Origin: JBCCTX01 sp964468435 | Lineage (GTDB): Bacteria > Bacteroidota > Bacteroidia > J057 | Length of the DNA stretch: 64,000 nucleotides | Assembly (NCBI GenBank): GCA_964468435.1 | Contig: CAYXVE010000006.1 | Span: forward strand, 62,001 to 126,000 | Reading direction: 5' to 3' | Shown: positions 8,960 to 19,341 of the stretch, piece after piece | How the letters are laid out: every line of letters begins with the position of its first letter | How positions within the stretch are numbered: position 1 is the first letter of the stretch | Made by a program: the position numbers and the translations under genes | Notes under the pieces: model-generated | What the model saw: only the letters and a program-made list of their open reading frames with translations | What the model was told of the DNA's origin: nothing | Database searches by the model: none

Positions 8960-11296
8960 CTACTTCATCAGGAACTTCGTGATCGCAATCTCTTTACCCT
9001 CTACGCTGGCTTTTAGGTAGTAAATACCTAATGAGAGATCCAGCCTGGCAAGGTTTAACTGAACTTCAGACTGATCACCTCTTAGCGTAACGGTTCCGAT
9101 GTTCCACTGCTGACCCAATGTATTGTACATCAATAGTTCTACATTTTTCTGCTGTAATCCTTTGAATGCTAAACGGATGCTACCATCCAACACAGGATTG
9201 GGATACAGATTCATCTGTACAGTTTCTCCAAGGTCATTGGTTACTGATACAGGTACTGCTTCAGCAACATTTACAATTCTGGTATCTTCCTCTACAGGTG
9301 TTTCCGCTTCAGCAAAAGGAGTTTCACTAAAGAACTCCGTCATGTATTCTGCCAATGCATCCTGCTCAGAACCTACACCAGCGAAATCAGCTTCACCTTC
9401 TTCTGTAATGACACTGTTAAGATCAATTCTGTTAGCATTTTCATATGTATCAAATGGGTAGCTATCTCCACCTCCTGCCAAGAAGTCGAGTGTAACAATG
9501 CGATACGTTTTGCTACTGTCATCGGCAAACTCCCCATCTTCGAGAATAACCTCTACTAGTTCATCATTTTCATCGATCAGTTCGATAAAAGTAATACGTT
9601 CATTGGCGGGTAATCTTGGGTCAAAAGAAAATCTGATTCCACCCACCTGAGGGAATCTACCTGGTTGGTTATCTCCTCCAGACTGCGCTACACCATGCTC
9701 AAGTACTTCTTTCAACTGTGCTGCTGTAAGTGTCAACAGAGACAGCCCATTGTTAAAGCGGAGGGTATTGACAATATCCAGTTGTGATACATCTCCGGCT
9801 TCTTTTCCTGCTAGTGGATTAGCTTGTGTCGGACTGGGTTCATAAATTCCTTCAGATACTTCTACAATCTCACCAATCTGAGCACGGATACCTCCACCGT
9901 TTTTGATTGATATTTTAACTGTAGAATCTGCCTGCTGAGCGAGCCAAAGGTTGGCATCGGCTGTCAGATTACCCAGATTGGTTTCTTCAGTACGTACAAA
10001 TTCTCTTCTTCCCTCGAGATATACATCTGTTTTTCCAAACACATTACCATCCTGAACTGTAACCAATTCTTCGACAGCATTTGTCAGACGCTGAACCAAT
10101 TCACCTTTAGTTCCTTCAGCAAAAGCATCTTCAATTCCCCATACAGAACTTACTACACTTTCTATACTGGCATATGCACCATTAGCTTCATTGGAAAGAG
10201 AAGATTCGACGATCACACCATTTTCATCAAAGTCTACCAGCAGGCGGCCTACATAGCTGTATTCTCCGTCTGTACCCACAATAACAGCTGTTTCACCATC
10301 TGCATTCTGTGTAATAAACGGATAAGACTCATCAGCCTCATCTCCATCTCTCAGTGCATCATCTTCCTGTGCCATGAGTACGTCTGAACCACCCGCTACA
10401 ATGATGTCTACACCACTCAATAGCGTAGCTAATTCCCTTTCAAGGGCAATTTGCTGCAAGTGAGTAACCAGAACCACCTTATTGATACCTTGGGCCAGGA
10501 TAGAGTCAATGACAGGTTGTAAAACACTAGCCAAAACCGCCATATCCACATCAGTTCCACCTATCACATTTACTCCACCACTGGAGGTAATAGACTCGAC
10601 TAATTGAGTAGTTGCACCCACAATGCCGATCTGCTCGCCACCACGCTCTACAATAGTTGCAGGAGCGATCTTGGGTACATCATTTGCTTCCAGGTAATTC
10701 TCAGAATCAGTAACAAATGAAGTATTGGGCAAAATCTCAGCGGTATAAAATCCAGAGAGGTTTCCGTCTCCTGAGAAATCCAAATTGGCACTCAGATAAG
10801 GGAACTGAGATCCGAGCCATCTAATATCCTCAAAGGTATTTCCACGAATATCTGTTCCTATGATCGTAGCGAAAGGATCTGTTCCCGCATCAAATTCGTG
10901 GTTTCCCACAGCAGAGGCATCAAAGCCAATGATGTTCATAATCGAAACATCAATGCGACCAGATCCTTCACGGATATTTGTCAATTCGTCATTTCCAAAT
11001 AACTCCTGATACACATTTTGGAAAACTTCTCTTAGGGAGCGATCTCCAGCAGCATTAAAAAATGGACCAGGGATCCAGTTATCCCCACCAGAGAGGATCA
11101 GGGTATTCTCCTGTTCTTCCTCGAGGCCATCGATAATAGCTGCAAAATTGGGGGCATTGTCGATTGCTTCCACACCACCTTCGAGATCCGAGGCGTGAAA
11201 TATTTGCAACGTGTAGTCCTGTGCCTAGGATTGACTTACGAGTATGAATAGCATACTCATTAGCCATCCGGCAACGATACTAGTAGATTTTCTCAT
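8960..11296 (-). pseudogene. T9SS-sorted 5'-nucleotidase/2',3'-cyclic phosphodiesterase, interrupted by TAG in its signal peptide
   Basis: From the ATG at 11296 the frame reads MRKSTSIVAGWLMSMLFILVSQS, then a TAG (codon 24, 11227-11225), then AQDYTLQIFHASDLEGG and a complete ~750-residue body. A single CAG-to-TAG change explains it, since VSQSQAQ would be a normal signal-peptide end. The body has metallophosphatase motifs (HASDLEGG, GGDN, GNHEFDAG), a 5'-nucleotidase C-terminal domain (~430-620 from codon 30), and a T9SS type A sorting domain (LYPNPV near the end, then GIYYLKASVEG). An uninterrupted frame starts only at TTG 11209, which would lack export. Either a recent nonsense mutation, a sequencing error, or suppression. 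Function if repaired: surface or secreted nucleotide hydrolysis. Confidence 0.85.
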
Positions 11297-11512
11297 AGGT
11301 TACTGATTATACATGTTAAATTTAATATTTCACTAAATCATAGTAAATTTGTGCATTAATGACTAGGAGTCTCTTATGGGATATGTTATCATTATATTAA
11401 AATTTACAGTTTTGATGATCCCCGATCATTTATAAACGTAATACGACTAGGTATCTACTAAGCTGATCTCTATGTTCCTACACATTATTGTCTGACAAAT
11501 TTTCTATATTTA

Positions 11513-12130
11513 ATGAAAGAAATCACTGATTATTTAACGCATGCTATAGATTATCCCAGTTACAGGGAGCTTATTGACCAATTACTTGCAGCGGGTAAAA
11601 CCAGCGGAGATATGCAAACAGAAAAGAGGATACATTTTACCCGGCTCAATGTGCAGAGAATGAAACGCCTGGATAAGACGACCAAACTCATTCCAGATTT
11701 ACAGGAAAAGCTATCCCATCTGAACAGATCGCAGATATGGTTGGTCATTACAGAAGCATGGTGTGGCGATGCGGCACAAATTGTACCCTTATTTCGCCAT
11801 ATTGAAAAGGTAAGTGATCATATTTCGCTGAAGCTGCTATTCAGAGATGAAAACCCTGCGCTGATGGATCAGTTTCTGACCAACGGAGCCAGAGCGATCC
11901 CCAAAATGATTTCATTGGATGCCGATACCCATGCAGTACTGGGGACATGGGGCCCCAGACCACAAACAGCTCAGCAAATGGTGATGGATCACAAGGTTAA
12001 TCCTATTCTACCTGAGGAAGCATTCAAGAAAGAGCTCCATACCTGGTTTGCCAGAGACAAAACCCTTAGTATACAAAAAGAGCTTCTGGATTGTCTGAAG
12101 GAATGGGATCAGTCCTCAAAAGTGGCTTAA
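11513..12130 (+). CDS. Thioredoxin-fold family protein (thioredoxin_9-like), 205 residues
   Basis: A cytosolic protein of the thioredoxin-like family, with an N-terminal helical ~75-residue segment, then the strand-loop ITEAWCGDAAQIVP and a later cis-Pro region ARAIPKMISLD. Only the first cysteine of a CXXC is present (WCGD), which rules out normal dithiol chemistry; as far as I recall this single-Cys loop is usual for this family. LLFRDENPALMDQFL is another family landmark. Biological role unknown. It is divergent from the nucleotidase across a 216 bp gap and has no obvious operon partner. Confidence 0.75.
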   Translation: MKEITDYLTHAIDYPSYRELIDQLLAAGKTSGDMQTEKRIHFTRLNVQRMKRLDKTTKLIPDLQEKLSHLNRSQIWLVITEAWCGDAAQIVPLFRHIEKVSDHISLKLLFRDENPALMDQFLTNGARAIPKMISLDADTHAVLGTWGPRPQTAQQMVMDHKVNPILPEEAFKKELHTWFARDKTLSIQKELLDCLKEWDQSSKVA

Positions 12131-12288
12131 TATTTCCTTTTTCACTAATCTATAATTTGGTACCTTTATTGTTGGTGTTTCGAGTCAGAAGGTTAAGAGG
12201 TCAGTATAATTGCTGGGATCGGAACAATACCATAGAAGCGCGATGATCTAATACCTTTATATAATTCACAAGGAATGATCGAAGAAGT

Positions 12289-13164
12289 ATGTTTGATATT
12301 AAAAAATTAGAAGCAGAAGAAAGGAGAAACCAGCGAATCAGTGCACTAATTACGCTGCTGATCACAATGGTGCTGGCATCTGTAACACTTTTTTGGAAGG
12401 CTTACAGACAAACACCTCCACCGCCTGGAGAGGTATATGAAGTAGTAGGAGCCATCGATTTTGGAGATATGAAGCAAGGCAGTAGGCAGATCAATAATTT
12501 TGAACCTGCCAGAAAAGATCCTGTCCCTAAACCCCAGCCCCCATCCAGACCCATCGAACAGGCTGAGGTGTCGGAAACTACTCCCGAACCTGATCCTGTT
12601 GTAACTACACCTAAACCAGAGACCCCTGTAAAACAACCAGAAAAACCTCCGAAGGAAGAGCCAGATCCTACTCCTCCCAAACCTGCTGAGACTGTAAAAC
12701 CCGAGAAAAAACCTCAGCCGGAAGAAACCCCGAATGATATACCGGAAAAAACGTCTGATACCCAAACGGAGAACCAACCAGATCCAGAACCTAGCAATAA
12801 ACCCAGTGGTTCTAATCAAGGGAATGAAGAAGATGCCGTTGGAAATCAAGGACAAGATGCTGTTAAAAAGCTCGATCCCGATGGGCTTTATTCATTTGGT
12901 CAGGGTGCGGGCGGAGGGTTGAGTAACAGAATTCCACTCGCGCTACCCAAACCTTTTTATAATGTGCAAGAAGAAGGAGATATCAAATTTGAGTTTATCA
13001 TCCGACCGGATGGTACTGTTGCCCATGCCAAAGCAGTGGGGGTAAATACCAAGCCGGGGCTCGCCAGAGCTGGTACTGAGGCTATTAAGAAATGGAGATT
13101 CTCCAAATCTGATATACCTAATCAACGCGTTACGGTAACCATTAAATTCAGACTTAAGGGCTAA
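12289..13164 (+). CDS. TonB-like energy transducer
   Basis: One N-terminal transmembrane helix (about residues 17-36, ISALITLLITMVLASVTLFW), a Pro/Glu/Lys-rich periplasmic spacer from ~45 to 180, and a C-terminal ~75-residue TonB_C-like fold (VQEEGDIKFEFIIRP, then AIKKWRFS and VTVTIKFRLKG). It would carry proton-motive energy from ExbB/ExbD to outer-membrane receptors. No exbB/exbD lies next to it, so the partners are elsewhere. The C-terminal domain is of the GxxxVxFxVxxDG type common in Bacteroidota; whether it serves import or another envelope task is not visible. Confidence 0.82.
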   Translation: MFDIKKLEAEERRNQRISALITLLITMVLASVTLFWKAYRQTPPPPGEVYEVVGAIDFGDMKQGSRQINNFEPARKDPVPKPQPPSRPIEQAEVSETTPEPDPVVTTPKPETPVKQPEKPPKEEPDPTPPKPAETVKPEKKPQPEETPNDIPEKTSDTQTENQPDPEPSNKPSGSNQGNEEDAVGNQGQDAVKKLDPDGLYSFGQGAGGGLSNRIPLALPKPFYNVQEEGDIKFEFIIRPDGTVAHAKAVGVNTKPGLARAGTEAIKKWRFSKSDIPNQRVTVTIKFRLKG

Positions 13165-13259
13165 TGAAGCATCCTACAGAGAAATCATGCATGATTGTGG
13201 ATAACTATGTGGAAGATAGGTGGAAAACTTGTGCAAAACTTCTCTCTTTTGTACACAAT

Positions 13260-14426
13260 ATGCGTAAATGTACGCTGATATTTCTTTTACTATGTCTAAT
13301 TTTTCCACTACATGCTCAGGAAAAACTTTCGGGTACTGCACAAATTAGTTTACTAACATGTGATCCGGGGCCTGATCTTTACGCTATTTTTGGTCATACC
13401 TGCATTAGGGTAAACGACCCTGTAAATGGTCTTGACGAGGTCTATAACTACGGCACATTTGACTTTGATACACCCAACTTCTATTTGAAGTTTATCAGGG
13501 GTAAACTCAATTATATGTTGAGTAAAACTACTTATGAACAGTTCAGATATGAATATGTGTATATGAATCGATCTGTACGTGAACAGACGCTTAATCTTAC
13601 TCCATTACAAAAACAGCGATTTTACGATTATCTATATAGCAATTTTTTACCTGAGAATCGCTTCTACTTGTACGATTACTTTTTTAATAACTGCGCAACA
13701 CAACCGCGAGATGTATTCTGGGATGTCCTCGGAGATAGTCTTAACACAGATAGTCTGCACATTCCCAAAGAAATGAGCTTCAGGGATTTGATCGATCCAT
13801 ACCTTCAGACCAAACCCTGGACAGATTTTGGTATAGATCTCATTTTGGGTATGCCAGTTGATCAAAGAGCGACTCTCTACGAGCGTATGTTTTTACCTGA
13901 CTATCTCATGCTGGAAGTTGAAAAGGCACAAATTGAACGTAAAGGCGACCTGGTCCCACTAGTCAGGTCAAACTATATGATCATAAACGGAGCTATATTA
14001 CCGGGAAAATACAAAGGATGGTTTACTCCTTTAAACGTTGCTTGGAGCTTATTTGTCATTTTTTTGCTAATTTCTGCATGGGGTTTTATCCAGCAAAAGA
14101 CACAACGTTGGGTAGACTTTCTCCTATTCCTGACTATAGGCCTTACTGGAATCGTTATGCTATTAATGTGGTTTGGAACAGACCATACGGCGGCCAGTCA
14201 GAACCTCAATATACTATGGGCATTACCTGTTCATTTTTTTGTTGCTCCTTTTATCCTTTCCCAAACGCTTCCGAAACTCAGACCTTACTTCCTGGGAAAC
14301 GCTGTCCTTCAGGGATTGATCATAGCAGGTGGTTCATTAATCCCGCAAAATTTTCATGTTTCGATCCTTCCTGTTATACTCATTTTGATCCTGAGAAGCC
14401 TTTACCGCTGGCAACATCAATCATAG
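13260..14426 (+). CDS. DUF4105 (Lnb N-terminal periplasmic domain) membrane protein
   Basis: The ATG at 13260 begins a signal peptide (MRKCTLIFLLLCLIFPLHAQ); the longer frame from 13164 adds 32 residues without export character. After it comes a DUF4105 domain, with LLTCDPGPDLYAIFGHTCIRV, YNYGTFDF and DYFFNNCATQPRD, which contain the conserved His/Cys of this family and a papain-like-fold suspicion known from literature on Lnb domains. The C-terminal ~130 residues hold four or more transmembrane helices (LNVAWSLFVIFLLISAWGF and following). Thus a periplasmic putative hydrolase anchored by a membrane bundle. Function unproven. It starts 95 bp after the TonB-like gene on the same strand. Confidence 0.8.
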   Translation: MRKCTLIFLLLCLIFPLHAQEKLSGTAQISLLTCDPGPDLYAIFGHTCIRVNDPVNGLDEVYNYGTFDFDTPNFYLKFIRGKLNYMLSKTTYEQFRYEYVYMNRSVREQTLNLTPLQKQRFYDYLYSNFLPENRFYLYDYFFNNCATQPRDVFWDVLGDSLNTDSLHIPKEMSFRDLIDPYLQTKPWTDFGIDLILGMPVDQRATLYERMFLPDYLMLEVEKAQIERKGDLVPLVRSNYMIINGAILPGKYKGWFTPLNVAWSLFVIFLLISAWGFIQQKTQRWVDFLLFLTIGLTGIVMLLMWFGTDHTAASQNLNILWALPVHFFVAPFILSQTLPKLRPYFLGNAVLQGLIIAGGSLIPQNFHVSILPVILILILRSLYRWQHQS

Positions 14427-14599
14427 TATTCAATCTACTGAACATAAGCTATTTTCCTTGCGAAAAAATTGTTGCTTTATTACAATATTTTATCAATTTG
14501 TACAGTTTTTATTTCCAGTCATGCGCTACGATAGTTCTGGGGTATATTTTGTTCAAAATAAAGGTTGATATTGTTCGTAGATGTTATACAAGTTATTGG

Positions 14600-17470
14600 A
14601 TGATGATCAAGCGCACACTGATATTTCTTCCCTTAATCGGATTTTTGGCATTTCAGACCAATGCCCAGCAAATATTATTTGAAGAAAATTTTGACAACTG
14701 GGATACTGTAAATGTTTGTCCTGTGGGATGGGATTGTGGTACATCTGGTAATTGTCTGAATAGAGATTTCTGTAACTGGAATCGCAATGATCTCTTTATT
14801 GAGATTGGCACTCCTGACTCTGCAGGATGTGATGGATCGGATTTTTATGCCAGGTGTAATGCTGTAAAACTTCAAATCGGTCAGATACCTTTTATGACAA
14901 CTCCTGTTATTGAACTCAGTAATATTAACCAATCTGACAACCTAGGCTTTCAGTTTTGCTATATTAATCAAAACTCCCTGCCCATAGATGAAGACGGCAT
15001 CCGGGTCTCCTATTCCGCTGATAGTGGCCAAACCTGGCAAGTTCAATTTTTCGATAATTCTCGAAACTTCAGGCAGTGGGCAGTTATTACCCTCCCCATT
15101 CCTACAGAATTCAGAACAGATGGTTTCCAGGTACGTTTGGAGGGGATCGCTGGGAACAGTACAGGTGATATTGGAATTGATGGTATTACATTGACCAATT
15201 TTTCGGGTGACTGTAAAGCACAACCATTTTCTATCGATAGCAATAACAGGCTTGAGATCTGCAAAGATGGTGAACCAGACACGCTTGCATTTACAAACGA
15301 TCAACCTGACACTACTGGAGCAAATGTAAGATATGTCATTGCAAATCAACAGGATACACTAATAACTGTCATAAACGGCAACGCTTTTAATTTCGACTTA
15401 CTGCCCCAGGGCCTTTACCGGGTTTATGGCATTGCTTATGTTGGGGTTTTACAACCCGATTCTGCCATTCTGGTAACTGATATTACTGCTTCTGTTTGTG
15501 TAGAGTTATCGCAGCAGTTTTTAAGTGTTGCAGTAGGAACGCTGAATATCAATACACAGATCACCAGTGCATTTGATAGTAGTGTGAGTTGCAACGGCGC
15601 CAGGGATGGTCAAATCAGTGTTATAGTATCTGAAGGCACATCTCCATTTACTTATTCCTGGAATACAGGTCAAAACCAGGCCGTAATATCCAACCAGGGA
15701 GCCGGTACCTATCAGGTAACAGTGTCTGACGCCAATCAATGTCGTGAACGAGATACAGTAGTTATTACAGAACCTCCCTTATTGATAGCTGACGCCACAA
15801 TTACTTCAGATTATAATGGTGCTGATATCAGTTGCAGTGGTGAAGAAGATGGAAGTGTATATGTGGTCGCATCAGGTGGCACGCCTCCCTACTCCTTTTT
15901 GTGGAGCAATGGTGCCACATCAGATTCTCTAACACAGCTAGGTGCAAGGGAATACATTGTATTTGTAAGAGACCAAAATGGTTGTGTATCCCTAGACTCT
16001 GCGACGCTTATTAGCCCCCAGCCTTTTTCAGTAACTGCTGAAGTTGTCTCAGACTATGGCGGAAATGATATCAGTGCTCCAGGCGCTGAGGATGGTGAGG
16101 CCCTGGCTACTGCAACAGGTGGTACTCCTCCTTATAATTTTGCCTGGAATACCAATCCTCCTCAGCTTTCCCGGCGGGCAACTAGCTTGAGAGCTGGCAC
16201 ATACTCTGTCACTGCAGTAGATCAAAATGGATGTATTGCTTCCACAAATGTAGTTGTCAGGAATCCAGGAGAACTGGGCGCGACGGCAGTCGTTATTTCA
16301 GACTACAACGGTACACCTATCAGTTGTCCAGGAGCTAATGACGGATCCATCACTGCCATTGTTTCCGGTGGTGTACCCCCATTTACGTACGAGTGGTCCA
16401 CCACTCCAATAAGAACCTCAGACACCTTAAATAATCTGGGGCCGGGCACTTACACAGTTATTATCACTGATGGAGTAGAGACAGAAGCATCGGCCACTGT
16501 GACCCTAGAAGAACCAGAAACAGTCAATGTTATAGCAGAAACTCAGAATCCTGCCTGCGAAGATGACTCTTCCGGAGTGATCACCTTAAATGCTACAGGG
16601 GGCACACTCCCCTATTCTTATCGCTGGGAAGACAGTACAACAGGCCCTATATTGTCTGCATTGCCTCCAGGAATTTACAGTTATGAAGTACAGGATGCAA
16701 ACAACTGTCATGTGATCGACTCAGCTACGATCAATGAAGGGAAAGGAGTAAATGCCTCTTTTACGATCTCTAATGAGACTTGTCCCGGATTTGAAGATGG
16801 AGCAATCATTACAACCCTGAACACCGGTACTCCTCCATTCACTTATCTGTGGTCCAGTGGAGATACCAGTCAGGATATCCTGGGGATCGGTGCTGGCACT
16901 TACTGGGTACGTATCGAAGACAGCCTGGGCTGTCAATTCTCAGATACGCTTACAGTAAACAGTTTGGACTCCTTGAAACTGATCTATAGTACGACTCCAG
17001 ATAACGGCAACGAAACAGGCAGTGCTACAGTGACGGTCAGTGGTGGCTTGCCTCCATATAGTTATCAGTGGAGCACCTCTGTGGCTGATACTGGTACATC
17101 CGTGGGTGGCCTTGCCACAGGTCTGTATCTCATAACAGTATCTGACGCAGCAGGATGTCAAATCTCACAGCAAATTGACATTTTACCGCAGGAGACGCAA
17201 TGTCCTCCTGTTCACGCTGGCATCTCACCTAATGGTGATGGTATCAATGATGAGTGGTTTATCCCCTGTCTTTCCAGACTGGGAAGTACAGTGATTTACA
17301 TTTACAACCGGTGGGGACAGAAATTGCTTTCTCTTAACAACTACGATAATAACTGGAATGGAGAAGTTGATGGAAAGGCACTTCCTCCGGGAACCTATTT
17401 TTATTTGCTGAAAAGTAGTGTTTCAGGTCAGAGCAGGACTTTTAAGGGAACGATTACTATAGTAAGATGA
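14600..17470 (+). CDS. SprB-repeat adhesin with T9SS type B (CHU_C) sorting domain
   Basis: 956 residues from the ATG at 14600 (or 14603), where a signal peptide begins (IKRTLIFLPLIGFLAFQTNAQ); the open frame upstream to 14018 overlaps the DUF4105 gene and is rejected. An N-terminal cysteine-rich, jelly-roll-like region (~25-270) is followed by seven SprB-type repeats of ~75 residues, each with GGTPPY..W and GTY.V.V.D..GC cores (about residues 310-840). The C-terminus (SPNGDGINDEW, IYNRWGQ, LPPGTYFY) is the type B gliding-motility sorting domain, which directs T9SS export and surface attachment. It overlaps the next gene by 4 bp. Role by homology: surface adhesin, perhaps gliding. Confidence 0.9.
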   Translation: MMIKRTLIFLPLIGFLAFQTNAQQILFEENFDNWDTVNVCPVGWDCGTSGNCLNRDFCNWNRNDLFIEIGTPDSAGCDGSDFYARCNAVKLQIGQIPFMTTPVIELSNINQSDNLGFQFCYINQNSLPIDEDGIRVSYSADSGQTWQVQFFDNSRNFRQWAVITLPIPTEFRTDGFQVRLEGIAGNSTGDIGIDGITLTNFSGDCKAQPFSIDSNNRLEICKDGEPDTLAFTNDQPDTTGANVRYVIANQQDTLITVINGNAFNFDLLPQGLYRVYGIAYVGVLQPDSAILVTDITASVCVELSQQFLSVAVGTLNINTQITSAFDSSVSCNGARDGQISVIVSEGTSPFTYSWNTGQNQAVISNQGAGTYQVTVSDANQCRERDTVVITEPPLLIADATITSDYNGADISCSGEEDGSVYVVASGGTPPYSFLWSNGATSDSLTQLGAREYIVFVRDQNGCVSLDSATLISPQPFSVTAEVVSDYGGNDISAPGAEDGEALATATGGTPPYNFAWNTNPPQLSRRATSLRAGTYSVTAVDQNGCIASTNVVVRNPGELGATAVVISDYNGTPISCPGANDGSITAIVSGGVPPFTYEWSTTPIRTSDTLNNLGPGTYTVIITDGVETEASATVTLEEPETVNVIAETQNPACEDDSSGVITLNATGGTLPYSYRWEDSTTGPILSALPPGIYSYEVQDANNCHVIDSATINEGKGVNASFTISNETCPGFEDGAIITTLNTGTPPFTYLWSSGDTSQDILGIGAGTYWVRIEDSLGCQFSDTLTVNSLDSLKLIYSTTPDNGNETGSATVTVSGGLPPYSYQWSTSVADTGTSVGGLATGLYLITVSDAAGCQISQQIDILPQETQCPPVHAGISPNGDGINDEWFIPCLSRLGSTVIYIYNRWGQKLLSLNNYDNNWNGEVDGKALPPGTYFYLLKSSVSGQSRTFKGTITIVR

Positions 17471-18372
17471 CAAAATATCTGATTTACATAACGCTTTCAC
17501 TACATTGCATTTGGTGTATTGGTCAGGGCGACCCTATTTATACCCAGTTACATATCAATCCTTATCTGGTTAATCCCGCTGTAGCGGGAAGTAATCAGCA
17601 AATAGAACTCAGACTAATCTACAGACAACAGTGGGGTAACTTCCCAGGTGTGCCCAGGACCTTTTCTGGCAGTGTTCATGGAAATATCAACTCCAAAAAC
17701 GCATTGGGAATTATGTTTACCAATGACCAGGTAGGTGTATCCGAACGAACAGATATACAAGTTTCTTATGCTTTCCATATTCCCATGAATATTGATGAGA
17801 CTACATTTCTCTCTTTGGGGGCGGGACTGAAATATTTACAGTTTAACATTGAAACTCAGAGACTATACCTGCAAAACAGAAATGACCCTACCTTTGCTAA
17901 TGCAGCGGAAAATCAGACCGCTATGGATCTGGTATTTGGAGCATTTCTTTATGGTGAAGAATTCTATGCAGGCATAGCCACTCCTAATCTCATCCGGACC
18001 GGGATCAATGTGGCGGGAAATGATGAGATCCTCACACGCTTATACAGACACATGTATGCAATGGGTGCTTATCGATTCAGGTTTGAAGAAGTGGGCATAG
18101 AGCCTTCTATCCTTATCCGCTATGCAGAACGTCAACCACTGCAAATAGAAGGCAATATACGTACTTATATGGTTGAAGACCGGGTAATGCTCGGTATAGG
18201 ATACAGATCAGGATGGCTTTTATCATTGATGATCGGAATAAAGACTCCCAATAACATACACATTTTCTACGCAGCTGATTTCCCTACAGCCAAAAATGGA
18301 GATCCTGTAAGAACTTTTGGTGTTTCCAGCGAGTTGGCGATAGGGATTGATTTGAGTAATCTTGGTGGTTAA
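17467..18372 (+). CDS. PorP/SprF family outer-membrane protein
   Basis: Signal peptide (MTKYLIYITLSLHCIWCIGQG) then GDPIYTQLHINPYLVNPAVAGSN, the hallmark start of the PorP/SprF family, and a ~280-residue 14-stranded-type beta-barrel. Members partner with T9SS type B cargo and hold or deliver it at the outer membrane. The ATG overlaps the adhesin stop (ATGA), so the two are translationally coupled, which strongly predicts that this barrel serves that adhesin. Length 301 is normal. Known: SprF is needed for SprB export in Flavobacterium. Inferred: the same pairing here. Confidence 0.92.
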   Translation: MTKYLIYITLSLHCIWCIGQGDPIYTQLHINPYLVNPAVAGSNQQIELRLIYRQQWGNFPGVPRTFSGSVHGNINSKNALGIMFTNDQVGVSERTDIQVSYAFHIPMNIDETTFLSLGAGLKYLQFNIETQRLYLQNRNDPTFANAAENQTAMDLVFGAFLYGEEFYAGIATPNLIRTGINVAGNDEILTRLYRHMYAMGAYRFRFEEVGIEPSILIRYAERQPLQIEGNIRTYMVEDRVMLGIGYRSGWLLSLMIGIKTPNNIHIFYAADFPTAKNGDPVRTFGVSSELAIGIDLSNLGG

Positions 18373-18518
18373 ATTACTGTAAATTTCATTTAAGGAATAC
18401 TAAACGGGCCATTTTCTTTTCAAAACAAGAATGATTTTGGCTAATTCATAGCATAAAATGTATTGCCTATTAGATAATACAATATTTTTATGTTAATGTA
18501 GTTAGTTTTTTATCAGGG

Positions 18519-19340
18519 ATGAGTATGTATCGTTGTTTTGGGAAGTACATTAGCATTTTCACATTCATAAGTCTGTGTTTTAAATTCGTATGGGGTCAGG
18601 ATATCCCTTTATCTGATACTTCGAGTTTTGATACATACCGCTATATTGTTTATACTGTTTCTGCTACTACAGGACTGACAGATACTACTATCGAGATAGA
18701 ACGGATACATCGAAATGTGGTCATATTCAGAGGCGGAAAAGTATATACCTACCGGGCTATATATATCAATGCGATGGGTGATACCCTCAGCAATAGAAGG
18801 GTTTGGATGAAGCCCACAGGAATGAGATGGAGAAATGCACATAAGCGTCAGACAGAAGTGCACTATGAATTTGAAGGAGTTGTGGAGGATTCTGCTTCAT
18901 TCACACCGCACTCTCTCAATTCAACATTTTCTTCCTGGAAACAGAAAATAGCTACTGGTGCTACTGAGAATGAGAAAGAAGTATGGATCTATCCCATTCG
19001 CCATAATCAATATATTTTTACACAACTGGCACCTATTCCCAAGGTTGAATTACCATTAGAGAAAGGAAGAACATGGAAAAATACTTTCCGGGTCCGTGGG
19101 TATGGGAAATGGCATAATCAGGTAGGAAAGCTTGAATATGAAGTCAAAAAACTGAAAGCGTTAGATGTAGATTTTACAACCTCTATTGAATGCTGGGAAA
19201 TACATGCAAAAGCGGAATTTCCTGAAGGAGAATCATCACTGGTATATTACTTTCATCCATATTATGGGTTTGTCAAGATGTTATATACCAACTTTTTCGG
19301 AGAAACATTAGATATTATCCTTATTGATTTGCAGGAATAA
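18519..19340 (+). CDS. Secreted protein of unknown function, 273 residues
   Basis: Starts with a signal peptide (hydrophobic ISIFTFISLCFKFVWGQ after a basic N-terminus). The remainder alternates short beta strands and charged turns (VVIFRGGKVYTYRAIYIN, LEYEVKKLKALDVD, YYFHPYYGFVKMLYTNF). The tail FHPYYGFVKM resembles the end of secreted DUF3108-type lipoprotein-like folds, but I do not claim membership. No sorting domain or lipobox. The upstream gap of 146 bp is AT-rich. It converges with the DUF92 gene, stop codons one base apart. Confidence 0.6.
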   Translation: MSMYRCFGKYISIFTFISLCFKFVWGQDIPLSDTSSFDTYRYIVYTVSATTGLTDTTIEIERIHRNVVIFRGGKVYTYRAIYINAMGDTLSNRRVWMKPTGMRWRNAHKRQTEVHYEFEGVVEDSASFTPHSLNSTFSSWKQKIATGATENEKEVWIYPIRHNQYIFTQLAPIPKVELPLEKGRTWKNTFRVRGYGKWHNQVGKLEYEVKKLKALDVDFTTSIECWEIHAKAEFPEGESSLVYYFHPYYGFVKMLYTNFFGETLDIILIDLQE

Positions 19341-19341
19341 A

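Noticed and set aside
11079..11267. 62-residue minus-strand ORF over the nucleotidase start
   Set aside because: It is in a different frame from the nucleotidase, and its translation lacks any family sequence.
12346..12855. 169- and 92-residue minus-strand ORFs
   Set aside because: Antisense to the Pro/Lys/Glu-rich spacer of the TonB-like gene, whose biased codons remove stops from the opposite strand.
14018..14599. N-terminal extension of the SprB-repeat adhesin
   Set aside because: It overlaps the DUF4105 gene in another frame and the signal peptide begins at 14600.
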